The notes: a model not told the origin generated them from the sequence alone. A DNA stretch of 64,000 nucleotides from Paraglaciecola arctica (GCF_018861065.1 NZ_JAHKQO010000006.1:105847-169846); one strand, 5' to 3'. Counted from the stretch's first letter, positions 55,091 through 64,000 are shown. A program made the numbers and translations.

Positions 55091-56188
55091 CTAACTATTC
55101 AATATTTTTAGCGGTAACGACAAGGCTTCGTTGTCGGTTTGCCCAACCAGCCAAATAATTGCGCTTAGGCCACCAATTGTGAGCACATACCAAATAATAG
55201 ACACAATTTGCGCATAACGATTAAGCGGCAATAAATCACTCAAGTGCCGGCGTTTATATTCAAAGAAAATTTCAACACTACCAATAGCCAGTAAAAACCC
55301 TAATAAGGCCAAACCAAATTGATAGCTAATATACACCCCCAACGCCGCGCCTAACCCACAGGCGATAATACCCACACGAGAGTTAATAGAAAACGCGATA
55401 CTTTTTAGCACATGGCCACCGTCTAACGGCAATACCGGCAACATATTAAATAAGTTTAACAAGGCATTAAATACCGCTAAGCCAGCGAGTATTTCTAAAT
55501 CGGTGATCCAATACCCCACTAAACAGGCAACCGACAATATCAAGCCAAAGAACGGCCCCATAATAGATATAACAATATCTTGCCAACGGGTATTAATTTT
55601 TTCGTCGCTAAGAGCCAAACCACCCACAAAGGGGATTAGGTAGATGCCTTTGGTTTTTAAGCCAAAGTACTTCATCGCCTTAATATGTCCATATTCATGA
55701 AACACCAAACAAAGAATAAGGGCTATGGCAAACTCGATAGAAAACAACCAACTATAAGCCGCTAAACTGCCAGCAGCAAACAACACTTTAATCACTTTAG
55801 CACTTTTAAATAGCTTTAAACCCAGCCCTGCCATTCCGATAAAACTAAACTTTATGGGTTGCTTTTGGCTGGGGTCTACTTGCCTTTGCTCTATGTCTTT
55901 TTCAACCAGCTTGTTTTCATCAACCAGCTCATCATTCACCAGTAGCTTAAATTGCAACTCAAAAGGCTGCCAATGCAACACACCACTTAGCTCCACCCGA
56001 ATGTCGCCCTGCTCACTTTGTAATAAAAATTGATGAGCAAAACTACCACTGTCACCACTTTGGTTAGCACTAACAGTTGCGTCAATTTGCGACACACACT
56101 GATCGCCCCAAAACAGTTGCTGCCAACCTGCCATAGACCCTTCTAACTTCAAGGGCTTACCCAAACACTCAACTTCTAATAACTGCAC
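55091..56188 (-). CDS. Site-2-protease-like M50 metalloprotease
   Basis: A 365-residue membrane protein. The N-terminal ~110 residues form a soluble, beta-rich part with no known domain. Five or six hydrophobic segments follow. The zinc site HEYGH is at about residues 162-166 and the second zinc ligand region is LPLDGGHVLKS at about residue 250. These are the two defining M50 motifs. Such proteases cut membrane proteins within the bilayer; the target is unknown. No anti-sigma factor gene is adjacent. Confidence 0.85.
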   Translation of the reverse strand: MQLLEVECLGKPLKLEGSMAGWQQLFWGDQCVSQIDATVSANQSGDSGSFAHQFLLQSEQGDIRVELSGVLHWQPFELQFKLLVNDELVDENKLVEKDIEQRQVDPSQKQPIKFSFIGMAGLGLKLFKSAKVIKVLFAAGSLAAYSWLFSIEFAIALILCLVFHEYGHIKAMKYFGLKTKGIYLIPFVGGLALSDEKINTRWQDIVISIMGPFFGLILSVACLVGYWITDLEILAGLAVFNALLNLFNMLPVLPLDGGHVLKSIAFSINSRVGIIACGLGAALGVYISYQFGLALLGFLLAIGSVEIFFEYKRRHLSDLLPLNRYAQIVSIIWYVLTIGGLSAIIWLVGQTDNEALSLPLKILNS

Positions 56189-56300
56189 GCTTTAGACTCA
56201 CATAAATTCAACACAAAAAACCTAGGGCGATTATCACTACATTTTTTACTGGAACAAGGTTTATTGAAAATAAATGTGAGAAGGAAAGTAATCCAACGTA

Positions 56301-56335
56301 ACAAATGACGCCCTAAAGGGCGACCTACCCCCCCC
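56301..56335. repeat. Hairpin repeat with C-tract
   Basis: CGCCC-TAAA-GGGCG hairpin followed by GACCTA and an eight-base C run. Found between two minus-strand genes; it looks like a short dispersed palindromic repeat, not a classical terminator, as no T-run follows. Confidence 0.4.
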
Positions 56336-57514
56336 TCAAAACTGTGTTGATATTTCATCATGAAATTTAAGAAACTTATCTTCATCTACATTCCAATTAT
56401 TGAATTTTTCCAGTGCGCCAACGCTAATAAATAGACCGACTTGATCGCTATTTTTAGTAATACCAAATGAGTATGTCCGGTTATAGAAAAAGCGCATTCC
56501 CCAACCGATATTGGTTTTACCATCAAACTCGCTTAAAGCTACAATGGCTGACGCGCCATAAGAGGTTACGTCACTACCGTTGTTTTCCCACTTTAACTTA
56601 TTGTAGCCAAGTACATCGACAATAAGCGCTGGCTTAAAGTCCGTTTCTTGATCAGATACATATTGCAATGCTGTCGAAGGGTGCAGCACTAGCCATTGAT
56701 ATTCAACAGGCTCTCTAAAACCCACCAAATTACCTTGTTGTATTTTATCTTTTGCAGTTACCACATTTGTGTTAAACAAAGACTCCCAAGGCCAAAGAGG
56801 CTCTGCCTTCTGGTAATAGTCTTTATATCCTTTAAGCCTATTTTCAATAGTAACAAGGTGTAAATTAAGCGTATCTAAATTAGCGGCATGAATGACTTTG
56901 CTAGCCAAAACTAACCCTCTAAAAAGTCCTATAGTTTCTTTAACAGCCTGAACACAAGCATCACCCTGCCAAGGGTTAAGATTAGACTCAGGGCAGTGCC
57001 GAGTAACAACAGATAAGCCACTATAAGACGAAATTAGCTTAGTGGTTAAGTCATCTCTTTGACCAATACCTATAGTGAAATCAGCTTGCGATACATCCCG
57101 TGTTAGCAGCAGTGTATTCAATCGATGAATAAACTCAGCCCATACTTGAGCTGTTTCGACACTTGCTGTCATTTTTGCTTGCTGTTCAGCATAAGCAATT
57201 AGATCAACCAACATGTCATCTACATTTTTTTTCAACTCTAGAACATTGCCTTTGTCATTTGAATTCGTTGCATTTTGCAATTTTTCCAGAAGTTTTTTTG
57301 TAAAAGAGTCAATATCTGTTTGGCTGCCAAAACAGTTATTTGCCACCATGTTCGCCACTATTTCAGCTGAAATGGTAATCCCTGCACGAACTTCTAGATT
57401 GTCTGCATTTTGGATATATACATCGGGTAAAACTGTGTCCTCGGTTGGGCATAACTGTGCAGAAACCGCGGTATGGCTAGCGACAATCAATACAATACTT
57501 AATATTATCTTCAT
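56336..57514 (-). CDS. Secreted protein of unknown function
   Basis: A 392-residue protein with a signal peptide (MKIILSIVLIVASHTAVSA). After a helical middle part, the C-terminal ~120 residues look strand-rich (YQWLVLHPSTALQYVSD, GWGMRFFYNRTYSFGITKNSDQVGLFISVGALEKF). Cysteines are few: C22, one at about residue 60, and two near residues 170 and 182, so one or two disulfides are possible. I do not recognise the family. It follows the alpha/beta hydrolase gene on the same strand after 18 bp, and they probably form one transcript. Confidence 0.6.
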   Translation of the reverse strand: MKIILSIVLIVASHTAVSAQLCPTEDTVLPDVYIQNADNLEVRAGITISAEIVANMVANNCFGSQTDIDSFTKKLLEKLQNATNSNDKGNVLELKKNVDDMLVDLIAYAEQQAKMTASVETAQVWAEFIHRLNTLLLTRDVSQADFTIGIGQRDDLTTKLISSYSGLSVVTRHCPESNLNPWQGDACVQAVKETIGLFRGLVLASKVIHAANLDTLNLHLVTIENRLKGYKDYYQKAEPLWPWESLFNTNVVTAKDKIQQGNLVGFREPVEYQWLVLHPSTALQYVSDQETDFKPALIVDVLGYNKLKWENNGSDVTSYGASAIVALSEFDGKTNIGWGMRFFYNRTYSFGITKNSDQVGLFISVGALEKFNNWNVDEDKFLKFHDEISTQF

Positions 57515-57532
57515 AATGCTCTCCTTCCTCGG

Positions 57533-58567
57533 TTAGTCTGCAGCTATAGTGGTTAAAAATTCATAGTATTCACGCAGAGCTTTTAAGAACTCCTCAATAG
57601 ATGACATGTCTTTCGGGTTAATCTGTTCTAATTTTAGTTTTAGTGACTGGGCTTGTCCTTCAACTGTTGTGGATTCGTATTGGGCAATAAAATTAGCTAG
57701 ATTTGTTTTATCAATACTATTTCTGCCAGCAAAGCTGCGCATCATAGGTACAAAAAGTGACGGAATAGCTAGGTAATGGTCAAAGGCATGCACATTGATT
57801 TGCGTGGTGTTTTTGCCTTTTATTGGTAGGTGTAAATATAACCCCCCAGCTTCTTCTTTCCATATAACTGCATCTGCCTTATCACTTTGAAATGGTTTTA
57901 CCATTGGAATGGGATCAAATTCATGCTGAGCATTAAAGTATTCTTCACACAATCCGTAAGCAATATTCAGCGTTGGCTTTACTAAAGACCGGTATACCTG
58001 ATTTTCAGAAACCACCCTAGATACATTGGCAATCATCCAAATATTTGATGGTCGGTAAACTCTTGGAAGGAGCTCCTCTTCAACACTCTGGGTAAACATA
58101 GCCTGAAGCGTGTCATGCACTACAGCAGTTCCCAAAGAGTGAACGATAATACTCCAGTCAGTTGTAGTTTTGGCTATATCTAAAAACGATTTAGCCACAT
58201 TTAGCCGTACTTCTTCAGCTATCAACGGATACCACTTATAGAGCACAACATCTAAAATATGGGTGGTAAAAAAGTTGTCTTCCCCCAAACTTTGCGTAGC
58301 TTTGACTATCTGCTCCAAACCACCAGACGAAATTCCACCTATTTTAAGGTTTTCAAGTACATCATCTGCCTGACTTTTCCAACGAGCTCGTTGCTCGTCA
58401 AAAACATTGTCATACCTTATTTCAACAAATTCAAAAAGCTCATCAAAGTCTTTGGTAAATACAGACTGTAGTTCTGCATACTGTTGCTTTATTTGAGTTT
58501 GTATTGCATTTGACCAATTTTCTTTATGCTGACCCATGCCATGCACTAAGGCTATTTTATGTTTCAT
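57533..58567 (-). CDS. Alpha/beta hydrolase (putative lipase/esterase)
   Basis: A 344-residue protein with no signal peptide. ALVHGMGQH at residues 6-14 forms the oxyanion-hole strand and loop; the nucleophile elbow is VHSLGT with serine 144. A catalytic histidine is plausible in the VHAFDHYL region at about residue 267. Enzymes of this type hydrolyse esters, including lipids. It lies between a phospholipase A2-like gene and a secreted protein gene, which suggests lipid turnover or protection of the producing cell. Confidence 0.7.
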   Translation of the reverse strand: MKHKIALVHGMGQHKENWSNAIQTQIKQQYAELQSVFTKDFDELFEFVEIRYDNVFDEQRARWKSQADDVLENLKIGGISSGGLEQIVKATQSLGEDNFFTTHILDVVLYKWYPLIAEEVRLNVAKSFLDIAKTTTDWSIIVHSLGTAVVHDTLQAMFTQSVEEELLPRVYRPSNIWMIANVSRVVSENQVYRSLVKPTLNIAYGLCEEYFNAQHEFDPIPMVKPFQSDKADAVIWKEEAGGLYLHLPIKGKNTTQINVHAFDHYLAIPSLFVPMMRSFAGRNSIDKTNLANFIAQYESTTVEGQAQSLKLKLEQINPKDMSSIEEFLKALREYYEFLTTIAAD

Positions 58568-58773
58568 AATTAATTACTCACATTGGTTAGTTATTTAACA
58601 CCTACAACAATTTACTAAGTGCTTGAAGAGGCTTAAATCTCTCACTCAAATATTACAAACAAACATAAAAAGTAAAGTTGAATGAGGTAGCTGCTTTACA
58701 GCATGGGTACTGCGGCATTTAGCGTAAAACCCACACATTGCTTTGAGGACGTAGCATTTTTGATTAAAAAGTC

Positions 58774-59541
58774 TTATAAATTAATACTTCGATTGGCTTT
58801 CAGCACAGTTTGGATATTCTGCAATTTAGAGGCATCTAATTTTTCAATATTGAGATCTTTTATACCAATTTGTACTTGCCCTTTCGCTGCGTCACTTAAG
58901 TCGACGTTGCCATACTTAACTTTATTCAATAGGGTTATTTGCTCGGTTACCTTAACTTTCTTCAATGTTAAAACATTAAGCCCAACAAACTTAGCTACTG
59001 GCGCACCATCTCTCACTAAAAACTCTAGTCGGTTAGATTCCACTATATTGGGTTGCTGTAAAATATCAGTAATTTCCTTTTCGAACGCAGAAAAGTCAAA
59101 GTCTTTGGCACGCTCAGAATTTAAGAACGCATAATAATCTTCGGGTACTGTTTTACCGTTAAAAGAACCTTTACCACCCATCTTAACTGCAAATTTATAA
59201 AGTAAGGCCACACCTTTACATAGTGGCTTACTAGCAAAGTTACAGCGGTCACAGCCAGCATTCATAGTGTCTAAAAAGTCGCTGTCACACACTGCTCGCC
59301 TTTGTTCTTTTTGCTCGGTTGCGGTTAATTTACATATAGGCTTATTGTAATTTTTGCCCCCTTCCAAACAGTTGCTATAACAGTTGTCATGAGCAGCACA
59401 AGCAGAACTAAAGTTAACGCACATTAGCCCTACTCGTTCAGGCACCAAAGGTTCATTCCAGCCCGAGCCACAACCATTGTTAAAATCTTTAGCTAGTAAA
59501 ATCGTTGAAAAAAACAAAGATAGAAAAATACATAACCGCAT
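58774..59541 (-). CDS. Secreted phospholipase A2-like protein
   Basis: A 255-residue protein with a signal peptide (MRLCIFLSLFFSTILLA). NNGCGSGW at residues 21-28 resembles a calcium-binding glycine loop, and CAAHDNCYSNC at residues 48-58 is the PLA2 active-site helix with His51 and Asp52. Further cysteines (about residues 70, 85, 95, 98 and 107) suggest a disulfide-rich enzyme, as in secreted PLA2s. The C-terminal ~140 residues have no known domain. It would release fatty acids from the sn-2 position of phospholipids outside the cytoplasm. First gene of a minus-strand trio. Confidence 0.7.
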   Translation of the reverse strand: MRLCIFLSLFFSTILLAKDFNNGCGSGWNEPLVPERVGLMCVNFSSACAAHDNCYSNCLEGGKNYNKPICKLTATEQKEQRRAVCDSDFLDTMNAGCDRCNFASKPLCKGVALLYKFAVKMGGKGSFNGKTVPEDYYAFLNSERAKDFDFSAFEKEITDILQQPNIVESNRLEFLVRDGAPVAKFVGLNVLTLKKVKVTEQITLLNKVKYGNVDLSDAAKGQVQIGIKDLNIEKLDASKLQNIQTVLKANRSINL

Positions 59542-59684
59542 GATGACCCGCCTCTAATTATTTAACAGTAATAACTTAAGAGTGTTTAACTGAAGATATT
59601 TATCTCACTAGGTTTTGGTTATATTTTAAATGTTAGGAGTAATTTATTAACACGACAGCTAGAGAACAATTTAATCAGAAACCT

Positions 59685-60516
59685 CTAAAACCACTCTAGC
59701 AATTGCTGCACTTCTTTTAATCGGTCACGCTGCAATAAAATCGACTCAAACAAATCGTCTATTGAGGTGTTGTTAGGCGACAATCCCGGCAAGGCTATAT
59801 TCGCCTCAGCGAAAAATCGCTGTTGTTGATTGGCACGCTCATTATAAAGCCTTTTGCCACCATTGCTTTAAACGCTGCCTAGCGTCGTTAAACTTCTTAT
59901 TCGAAGGTAACTTGTCACGCTTTTCATTGTTCACTTTTATATTACTTGGTACTAAATTCCAAAGATTGCTATTCGGCCTTCTTGAAAACGGTATATTGTG
60001 ATCAACATCGTATTTAAGTATTAGAGGTTTGGCAGACCACACACATTCCATTTTCAGAAGCGTAATAATTTTACCTCCAGACTTAGCTAAATTTGCTAAT
60101 TTTCTTAATGCCCTAGCTCGCTACGATTTTGGGATATGCATCCTAACAGTACTTAACAAAATTAAGTCAAAACTAATTTCTAAACGACTGGTTTTATCTA
60201 ATGCAGGGAGGGAGTCTTGCAAACATTTAACATTTTGCCCTTGTGCAGTAAGTTCACCAACTTTGAGCATTTCAATCGCTGGTTCAACCACATACACTTT
60301 AGCGCTATTTTCACCTTCATTACCAGCAGCAAGCTTAGTAGCAAGTTAACTCGCATCTCTGCCAACATCAGCGCCAACATCAAGAATATTTACATTTGGC
60401 TGTTGTAGAACAGCATCTAAATAATGACACCAGACCTTATAAACATCATAAAATGAGCGGGACAAATACTACGACGCTATTTCACGAACTTGATTATTGT
60501 AATAATCGCTAGACAA
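59685..60516 (-). pseudogene. Degraded methyltransferase-HNH protein gene
   Basis: A continuous protein-like reading on the minus strand is broken by three stops (60469-60471, 60346-60348, 60121-60123) and one frameshift near 59845. The first part reads as a SAM-dependent methyltransferase (ILDVGADVGRDAS, EPAIEMLKVGE, FDLILLSTVRMHIPKS, LAKSGGKIITLL). The second part is an HNH nuclease-like segment (YDVDHNIPFSRRPNSNLWN, KVNNEKRDKLPS). After the frameshift the frame continues with ERANQQQRFFAEANIALPG and ends LLEWF before TAG. A TTG start at 60516 has AAAGGA upstream. The join between the two parts may reflect a deletion. It is probably a dead gene, possibly related to restriction or defence. 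Confidence 0.7.
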
Positions 60517-60836
60517 GTTAATCCTTTAAATTACGCAAAACGGGAATAATTCAGAACCTAACAGGTATCACCAACGTTAGGGAAATATCTACTAAATTAG
60601 AAATTAAAAACCAATACCGAATAATAGCTTCATCAACAAGGCATTTATTTTTCATAAACAATTCCTACCGGCATCACAAACAAATTTAGTATTTTCAAAG
60701 ACTTAATGAAATTTCACTCATCCCAGTCACTTAACCTTCATATTTTTGCCATCAAAATGCAGTGTTTGATTTTTAAGCTGGTTTCTACAAGTCAATTTAG
60801 GTTTGTTCAAACTCACTAAAAAATAGGAAACTAAAA
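60517..60836. other. Intergenic region without a gene
   Basis: AT-rich sequence with no ORF and no strong hairpin visible. It must hold the promoter of the lipoprotein gene at 60837, whose ribosome-binding site is AGGAAA ahead of the ATG. Confidence 0.5.
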
Positions 60837-62828
60837 ATGTCGCGGTCAATTTTTACAAAAACCATTATTTCACTAGCGTTATTAGGGGCGTTAGCTGGCT
60901 GTGATGGGGATAAAACTTATGTTACTAACGTGGTAGAAGAAGTGATTGAGCCAGAACCAGAACCTGATGACACTACTCCACCAGACCCCGTGGTTTACAG
61001 TGAGTTTAAAATTGGCTTATTACCCGATACCCAAGGTGGCAGTGACTCAGAAGGTCAAGCTCACGTGGCAATGCACCCTATGGCTGAAGTGTTAGAGCAC
61101 CAAGCTGCGGCAGGGGTAAATATGGTTATCGCTTTAGGCGATTTAACCGATGGTGGGTCGGAGCTGGAGTTTGCCGAATGGCGCTCGGTTGCCGACAGTT
61201 ACAGCGAACAAGGTATTGAGTTTTTACCGGTAATGGGTAACCACGAAACCAGTTATGCCTATACCTATAACTGGATTGAGAATATGAAAAACTTCATTCC
61301 GGAAGATGCCATACACATGCCGGGTTATGAGTGGGTGAATTATTATGTGATACGGGAAAACGTGCTGGTAATTGGTTTAGCCTATTATAATTTGCCGATT
61401 GCTTTTGATTGGATCAAAGAGGTGGTGCTTAACAACGAAGACAAGGTTGAGCACATAGTGGTAGCCAGTCACGATGGCTTAATTGGTGCCAAGTATGGGC
61501 AAACTCGCGAGCAAATTGTTGACGGCACAAAAGATGATGCTTGGGTTTACGATGTACAGCCTAAAATACGTGACTTTTTTGCGTCTCGCGATGTAATTTA
61601 TGTACAAGGCCACGAGCATCAATATCAACGTTCTTTGATTAGCTCACAAACAGCTCTGACTACATTACCATCTAGCTCTACGCCAACTGGTGGCAATTAC
61701 AAAATGAATACTTACACGCAAATTATGGCGGGTAATGCTTCGTATAAAGGTTATGAATTTCGCTTTGGTGAGCGCGATTTAGTACAAATGATAGTGTCAC
61801 AAAAAAATGCCACCATGAGCAGCGGCTCTACCCATTACGATGTTAACTCGTCGCTACTAACGTTTAACCAAGACCGCGTTGATTATCAGTCTTACTTTGC
61901 CGAGCATACCGCTAAGTCAAACGCCGATGACCAAGCATTTGATGCCAATTGGCAAATGATGGATAAGTTCTCGCGCACCACTAATCGCTGCGAAACCGTG
62001 GTGTATCCCAGTTCGATATTAGCCGACACGCGACCGGTTTTAGTGTTGTCGCCCGAATATATCTCTAACGATTGTTTTGCCGATGATGGCACTTATGCCA
62101 GTTTAGTGGGCGGTGAAAACAACACCTTTAACCGCACCGACACACGCACCCGCGACATGGGCATTACCCCAGGTTTTAGCCGCGCCGAAACCTTAAACGA
62201 CTTAGTGCGTTTAGCTTTTCAATGGTTGTATCAATACCACGAGAGCTGGTCACCTAACTTAAACAGTGCGGCCCGAGTCATACCTGATTACGACAATGAC
62301 GAAATGATCATTCCCGAAACCACTATCGACCTAAAAGAGCATGTCACCCTTAGTTGGACACCGGCAGATAACACTGCATCCGACATTTTAATTATCAGTG
62401 GAACTCAAAACCAAACCGGTACTTATCAAGATGATTATGGGGTAGTAAAAGATATCGAAGCGGATACAGGTTTAGCCTTGTCGCAAACCGATGGTACTGA
62501 AAAACAACCCGTGGCATTACCTACTAGTGCCAGTAAATCTTGGGATATTAGCTCTGCTGTGGCTGATTCTTACGCGGTACGTTTTACCGCACCAGAAACC
62601 ACAGACGCGGCATTAGTCACCCTTGCCCAAAAAGGCTCTGATTGGGAAGCGATTGCGCCAGCTGAATGTATAGTTGATGCGCCCTGGAACGAAAGCTATT
62701 TAATCCAAGCACCAACGCGAGATGCAAGTTGTAGTGACCTGCCATTAGTTGGCTACGACAGTGCCTTTGGTAACCGTTGGTGGGTAGTGTTAAATGCTGA
62801 TACTGAGTTGGCGTTAATTAACCTATAA
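60837..62828 (+). CDS. Metallophosphoesterase-family lipoprotein
   Basis: A 663-residue lipoprotein (lipobox LAGC, cysteine 22) with a glutamate/proline-rich linker. Calcineurin-like motifs appear in order: LLPDTQ at 61-66, GDLTD at 101-105, GNHE at 134-137, ASHDG at 210-214 and GHEH at 258-261. The first motif has DTQ in place of the common DxH, as in a subset of this family. About 400 further residues follow, with no domain I can name. It likely cleaves phosphate esters at the cell surface or in the periplasm. It is a monocistronic gene. Confidence 0.82.
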   Translation: MSRSIFTKTIISLALLGALAGCDGDKTYVTNVVEEVIEPEPEPDDTTPPDPVVYSEFKIGLLPDTQGGSDSEGQAHVAMHPMAEVLEHQAAAGVNMVIALGDLTDGGSELEFAEWRSVADSYSEQGIEFLPVMGNHETSYAYTYNWIENMKNFIPEDAIHMPGYEWVNYYVIRENVLVIGLAYYNLPIAFDWIKEVVLNNEDKVEHIVVASHDGLIGAKYGQTREQIVDGTKDDAWVYDVQPKIRDFFASRDVIYVQGHEHQYQRSLISSQTALTTLPSSSTPTGGNYKMNTYTQIMAGNASYKGYEFRFGERDLVQMIVSQKNATMSSGSTHYDVNSSLLTFNQDRVDYQSYFAEHTAKSNADDQAFDANWQMMDKFSRTTNRCETVVYPSSILADTRPVLVLSPEYISNDCFADDGTYASLVGGENNTFNRTDTRTRDMGITPGFSRAETLNDLVRLAFQWLYQYHESWSPNLNSAARVIPDYDNDEMIIPETTIDLKEHVTLSWTPADNTASDILIISGTQNQTGTYQDDYGVVKDIEADTGLALSQTDGTEKQPVALPTSASKSWDISSAVADSYAVRFTAPETTDAALVTLAQKGSDWEAIAPAECIVDAPWNESYLIQAPTRDASCSDLPLVGYDSAFGNRWWVVLNADTELALINL

Positions 62829-62853
62829 AATTAAGGTTAAATTTTGTTTATCG

Positions 62854-62877
62854 GGGCTGGTAGCAATTTACCAGCCC
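62854..62877 (+). terminator. Terminator-like hairpin after the phosphoesterase gene
   Basis: A perfect 9-bp stem (GGGCTGGTA / TACCAGCCC) with a 6-base loop, 26 bases after the stop. The following sequence is only moderately T-rich. Confidence 0.6.
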
Positions 62878-63020
62878 TTAGTGTTGTGTGTTTAGCGATA
62901 TAACTAAGTTATTAAAACCAGCTTATAATCTGATTTTTAATTGGAACCACAATCCCCTATCCCATTATGCAAATAGCTATGTATAATCAGTAGCATATCT
63001 AATCACTAGTAATACAGATA

Positions 63021-63800
63021 ATGGCGAACGACCCCTTAGATGACATGCCTAAAATTAGGCTAGAAAAAGACGACTTAGAATCTTTTCATCGCACGCGAGC
63101 ACAAGCAACTAACAAAAGCGCTAAAAAAGGCAAGCAGCCGGAAGAACCGAGCACACCATCAAACTCACCGTCTTGGTTTGCTTTTTTGTTTTTGTTGGCA
63201 GTGATTGTGGGTGCGGCAAGTTTCTGGTCGTTTAAACAATACAAAGTGTTGCAACTGGCACAAAGTAACAATACAAAACTAGAAAGCCGTATTACAGAGC
63301 TTGAAAACCGTTTGTCTGCTACCGGCGAAGATATGGATCAATCGGCTGCGGCGTTACAAGTTAAAGTCTCAGAGCTGAGCGAAAAGACACAACATTTGTG
63401 GTCAGAAATGGACAAACTTTGGGCGTCAGCTTGGCGACGCAACCAGTCTGAAATTGGCGATTTAGATAAAACCCTAAAGGCGCTAAAAGCCACTAGCGAA
63501 AAAAGCGCAAAAACGCTCAGCAGTAATACTGCCGAAAACAACACAAGCATTGGTTTGGTTAAAGAGCAATTAGAAAATCAGGCTAATTTGCTAAGTCAGT
63601 TAAATAAACAGTTTAGCCAGGTGCGCGATGTGGATGCCGATATCGAACAGCAACTCGCGAGTTTACGTGAAAAGCTGATATCGACAGCACTAGCTAATAA
63701 TAACTTAACCAATCAGATTGATGATTTACGCAAAAAAGTGGCCGCTGCTGAGAAAAAAGCCAATTACGTAGAGAACCTTATTACTGGACCTACGTCTTAA
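63021..63800 (+). CDS. Single-pass membrane protein with long coiled coil, unknown function
   Basis: A 259-residue protein: a charged cytoplasmic N terminus (about 50 residues, with KSAKKGKQPEEP), one membrane span at residues 52-70 (WFAFLFLLAVIVGAASFW), then about 185 residues of predicted coiled coil in the periplasm (heptad-like KLESRITELENRLSA, QLASLREKLIS, QIDDLRKKVAAAEKKA). There is no enzyme motif. It may be an envelope scaffold or spacer. Confidence 0.65.
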   Translation: MANDPLDDMPKIRLEKDDLESFHRTRAQATNKSAKKGKQPEEPSTPSNSPSWFAFLFLLAVIVGAASFWSFKQYKVLQLAQSNNTKLESRITELENRLSATGEDMDQSAAALQVKVSELSEKTQHLWSEMDKLWASAWRRNQSEIGDLDKTLKALKATSEKSAKTLSSNTAENNTSIGLVKEQLENQANLLSQLNKQFSQVRDVDADIEQQLASLREKLISTALANNNLTNQIDDLRKKVAAAEKKANYVENLITGPTS

Positions 63801-63837
63801 GCAATAATTGCAATACTTGGTTTACTTCACACACAAA

Positions 63838-63860
63838 AATAGAGCGCAATGCGCTCTATT
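63838..63860. terminator. Terminator-like hairpin
   Basis: AATAGAGCGC and GCGCTCTATT form a perfect 10-bp stem with a 3-base loop. It lies 38 bases after the coiled-coil protein stop. An A-run precedes it, so it would terminate best on the minus strand, possibly for a gene beyond the right edge. Confidence 0.55.
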
Positions 63861-63923
63861 GCCGCTCAGTTAAGAAAACGTTTAATACTCGATTGATAAT
63901 TTATTGATGTAAAAACAATAAAA

Positions 63924-63956
63924 GTGGATTCCGGCCAAAAGACTGCCGGAATGACG
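63924..63956. repeat. Dispersed palindromic repeat (ATTCCGGC type)
   Basis: ATTCCGGC at 63928-63935 and GCCGGAAT at 63945-63952 form a stem, followed by GACGAG. A second GCCGGAAT half appears at 63982-63989. The sequence TGGATTCCGGC...GCCGGAATGACG is of the kind spread in many copies through intergenic regions of proteobacterial genomes. Confidence 0.65.
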
Positions 63957-64000
63957 AGTGTACGGGAAGGTAGTAAAGGCTGCCGGAATAATGGTATGGA

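Noticed and set aside
58703..59134. 143-codon plus-strand ORF
   Set aside because: Mostly antisense to the phospholipase A2-like gene, which has a signal peptide and active-site motif; no sign of a real product.
60198..60408. Short overlapping ORFs on both strands near 60200-60400
   Set aside because: They are fragments in other frames of the decayed methyltransferase-HNH gene.

Overview
This window looks like a chromosomal segment of a motile marine gammaproteobacterium, most likely an Alteromonadales member (Alteromonadaceae or a Glaciecola/Paraglaciecola-like genus). The basis is the AT-leaning base composition, the Vibrio/Alteromonas-style polar flagellar gene order (flgA, flgM, flgN, flgP and flgT next to cheV, cheR and flgB-L), clear sigma-54 and sigma-28 flagellar promoters, and several tandem short flagellins followed by flaG-fliD-fliS. 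No taxonomic search was possible, so the genus is an inference. || Layout. Positions 1-23205 form a surface-glycan and flagellin-glycosylation island. It starts with the 3' part of a probable Maf/DUF115-type gene and a sugar O-methyltransferase. Glycosyltransferases follow, then a five-gene CDP-linked branched 6-deoxyhexose cassette (cytidylyltransferase, 4,6-dehydratase, C-methyltransferase, epimerase, reductase) and a sulfotransferase. Next is a GT2 / LicD / TagD-like / LicD operon that suggests phospho-alcohol decoration. An acyl carrier protein, adenylate-forming ligase and SDR trio follows, and last a complete pseudaminic acid pathway (PseB, C, F, I, G, H) with a GT9-like protein inside it. 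|| Positions 23296-31436 carry fliT-like, fliS, fliD, flaG and four flagellin genes in an A-B-B-A arrangement of two paralogue types. The flagellin intergenic regions are long and rich in hairpins. One has a textbook sigma-28 promoter. Two contain plus-strand sigma-54-like sites with no coding sequence downstream, each followed by a terminator-like hairpin. A probable beta-propeller (sialidase-like) protein of unknown role lies between the flagellins and flgL. || Positions 32648-49388 hold the hook and basal-body genes flgL-K-J-I-H-G-F, then flgE-D-C-B, cheR and cheV on the minus strand, then flgA, flgM and flgN on the plus strand, flgP on the minus strand and flgT on the plus strand. Sigma-54 promoters sit in front of flgB and flgF, and a terminator separates flgE from flgF. 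flgM has its own sigma-28 promoter. A tRNA-Arg(CCU) follows flgT. || Positions 49523-64000 are accessory. They contain a DUF1592-type cytochrome plus DUF1552 protein plus ankyrin lipoprotein operon, a site-2-protease-like M50 peptidase, and a three-gene minus-strand group (a secreted phospholipase A2-like protein, an alpha/beta hydrolase and a secreted protein of unknown function). A decayed methyltransferase-HNH gene comes next, then a metallophosphoesterase lipoprotein and a single-pass coiled-coil protein. A dispersed palindromic repeat lies at the right edge. || How the genes work together: the glycan genes probably make nucleotide sugars and modifications, including pseudaminic acid, that are attached to the flagellins or to surface polysaccharide. 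The flagellar genes follow the usual sigma-54 then sigma-28 (FlgM-controlled) cascade. The most novel-looking material is the phospholipase/hydrolase trio, the plus-strand sigma-54-like units among the flagellins, the sialidase-like gene in the flagellar locus, and the acyl and phospho-decoration modules next to the pse genes.
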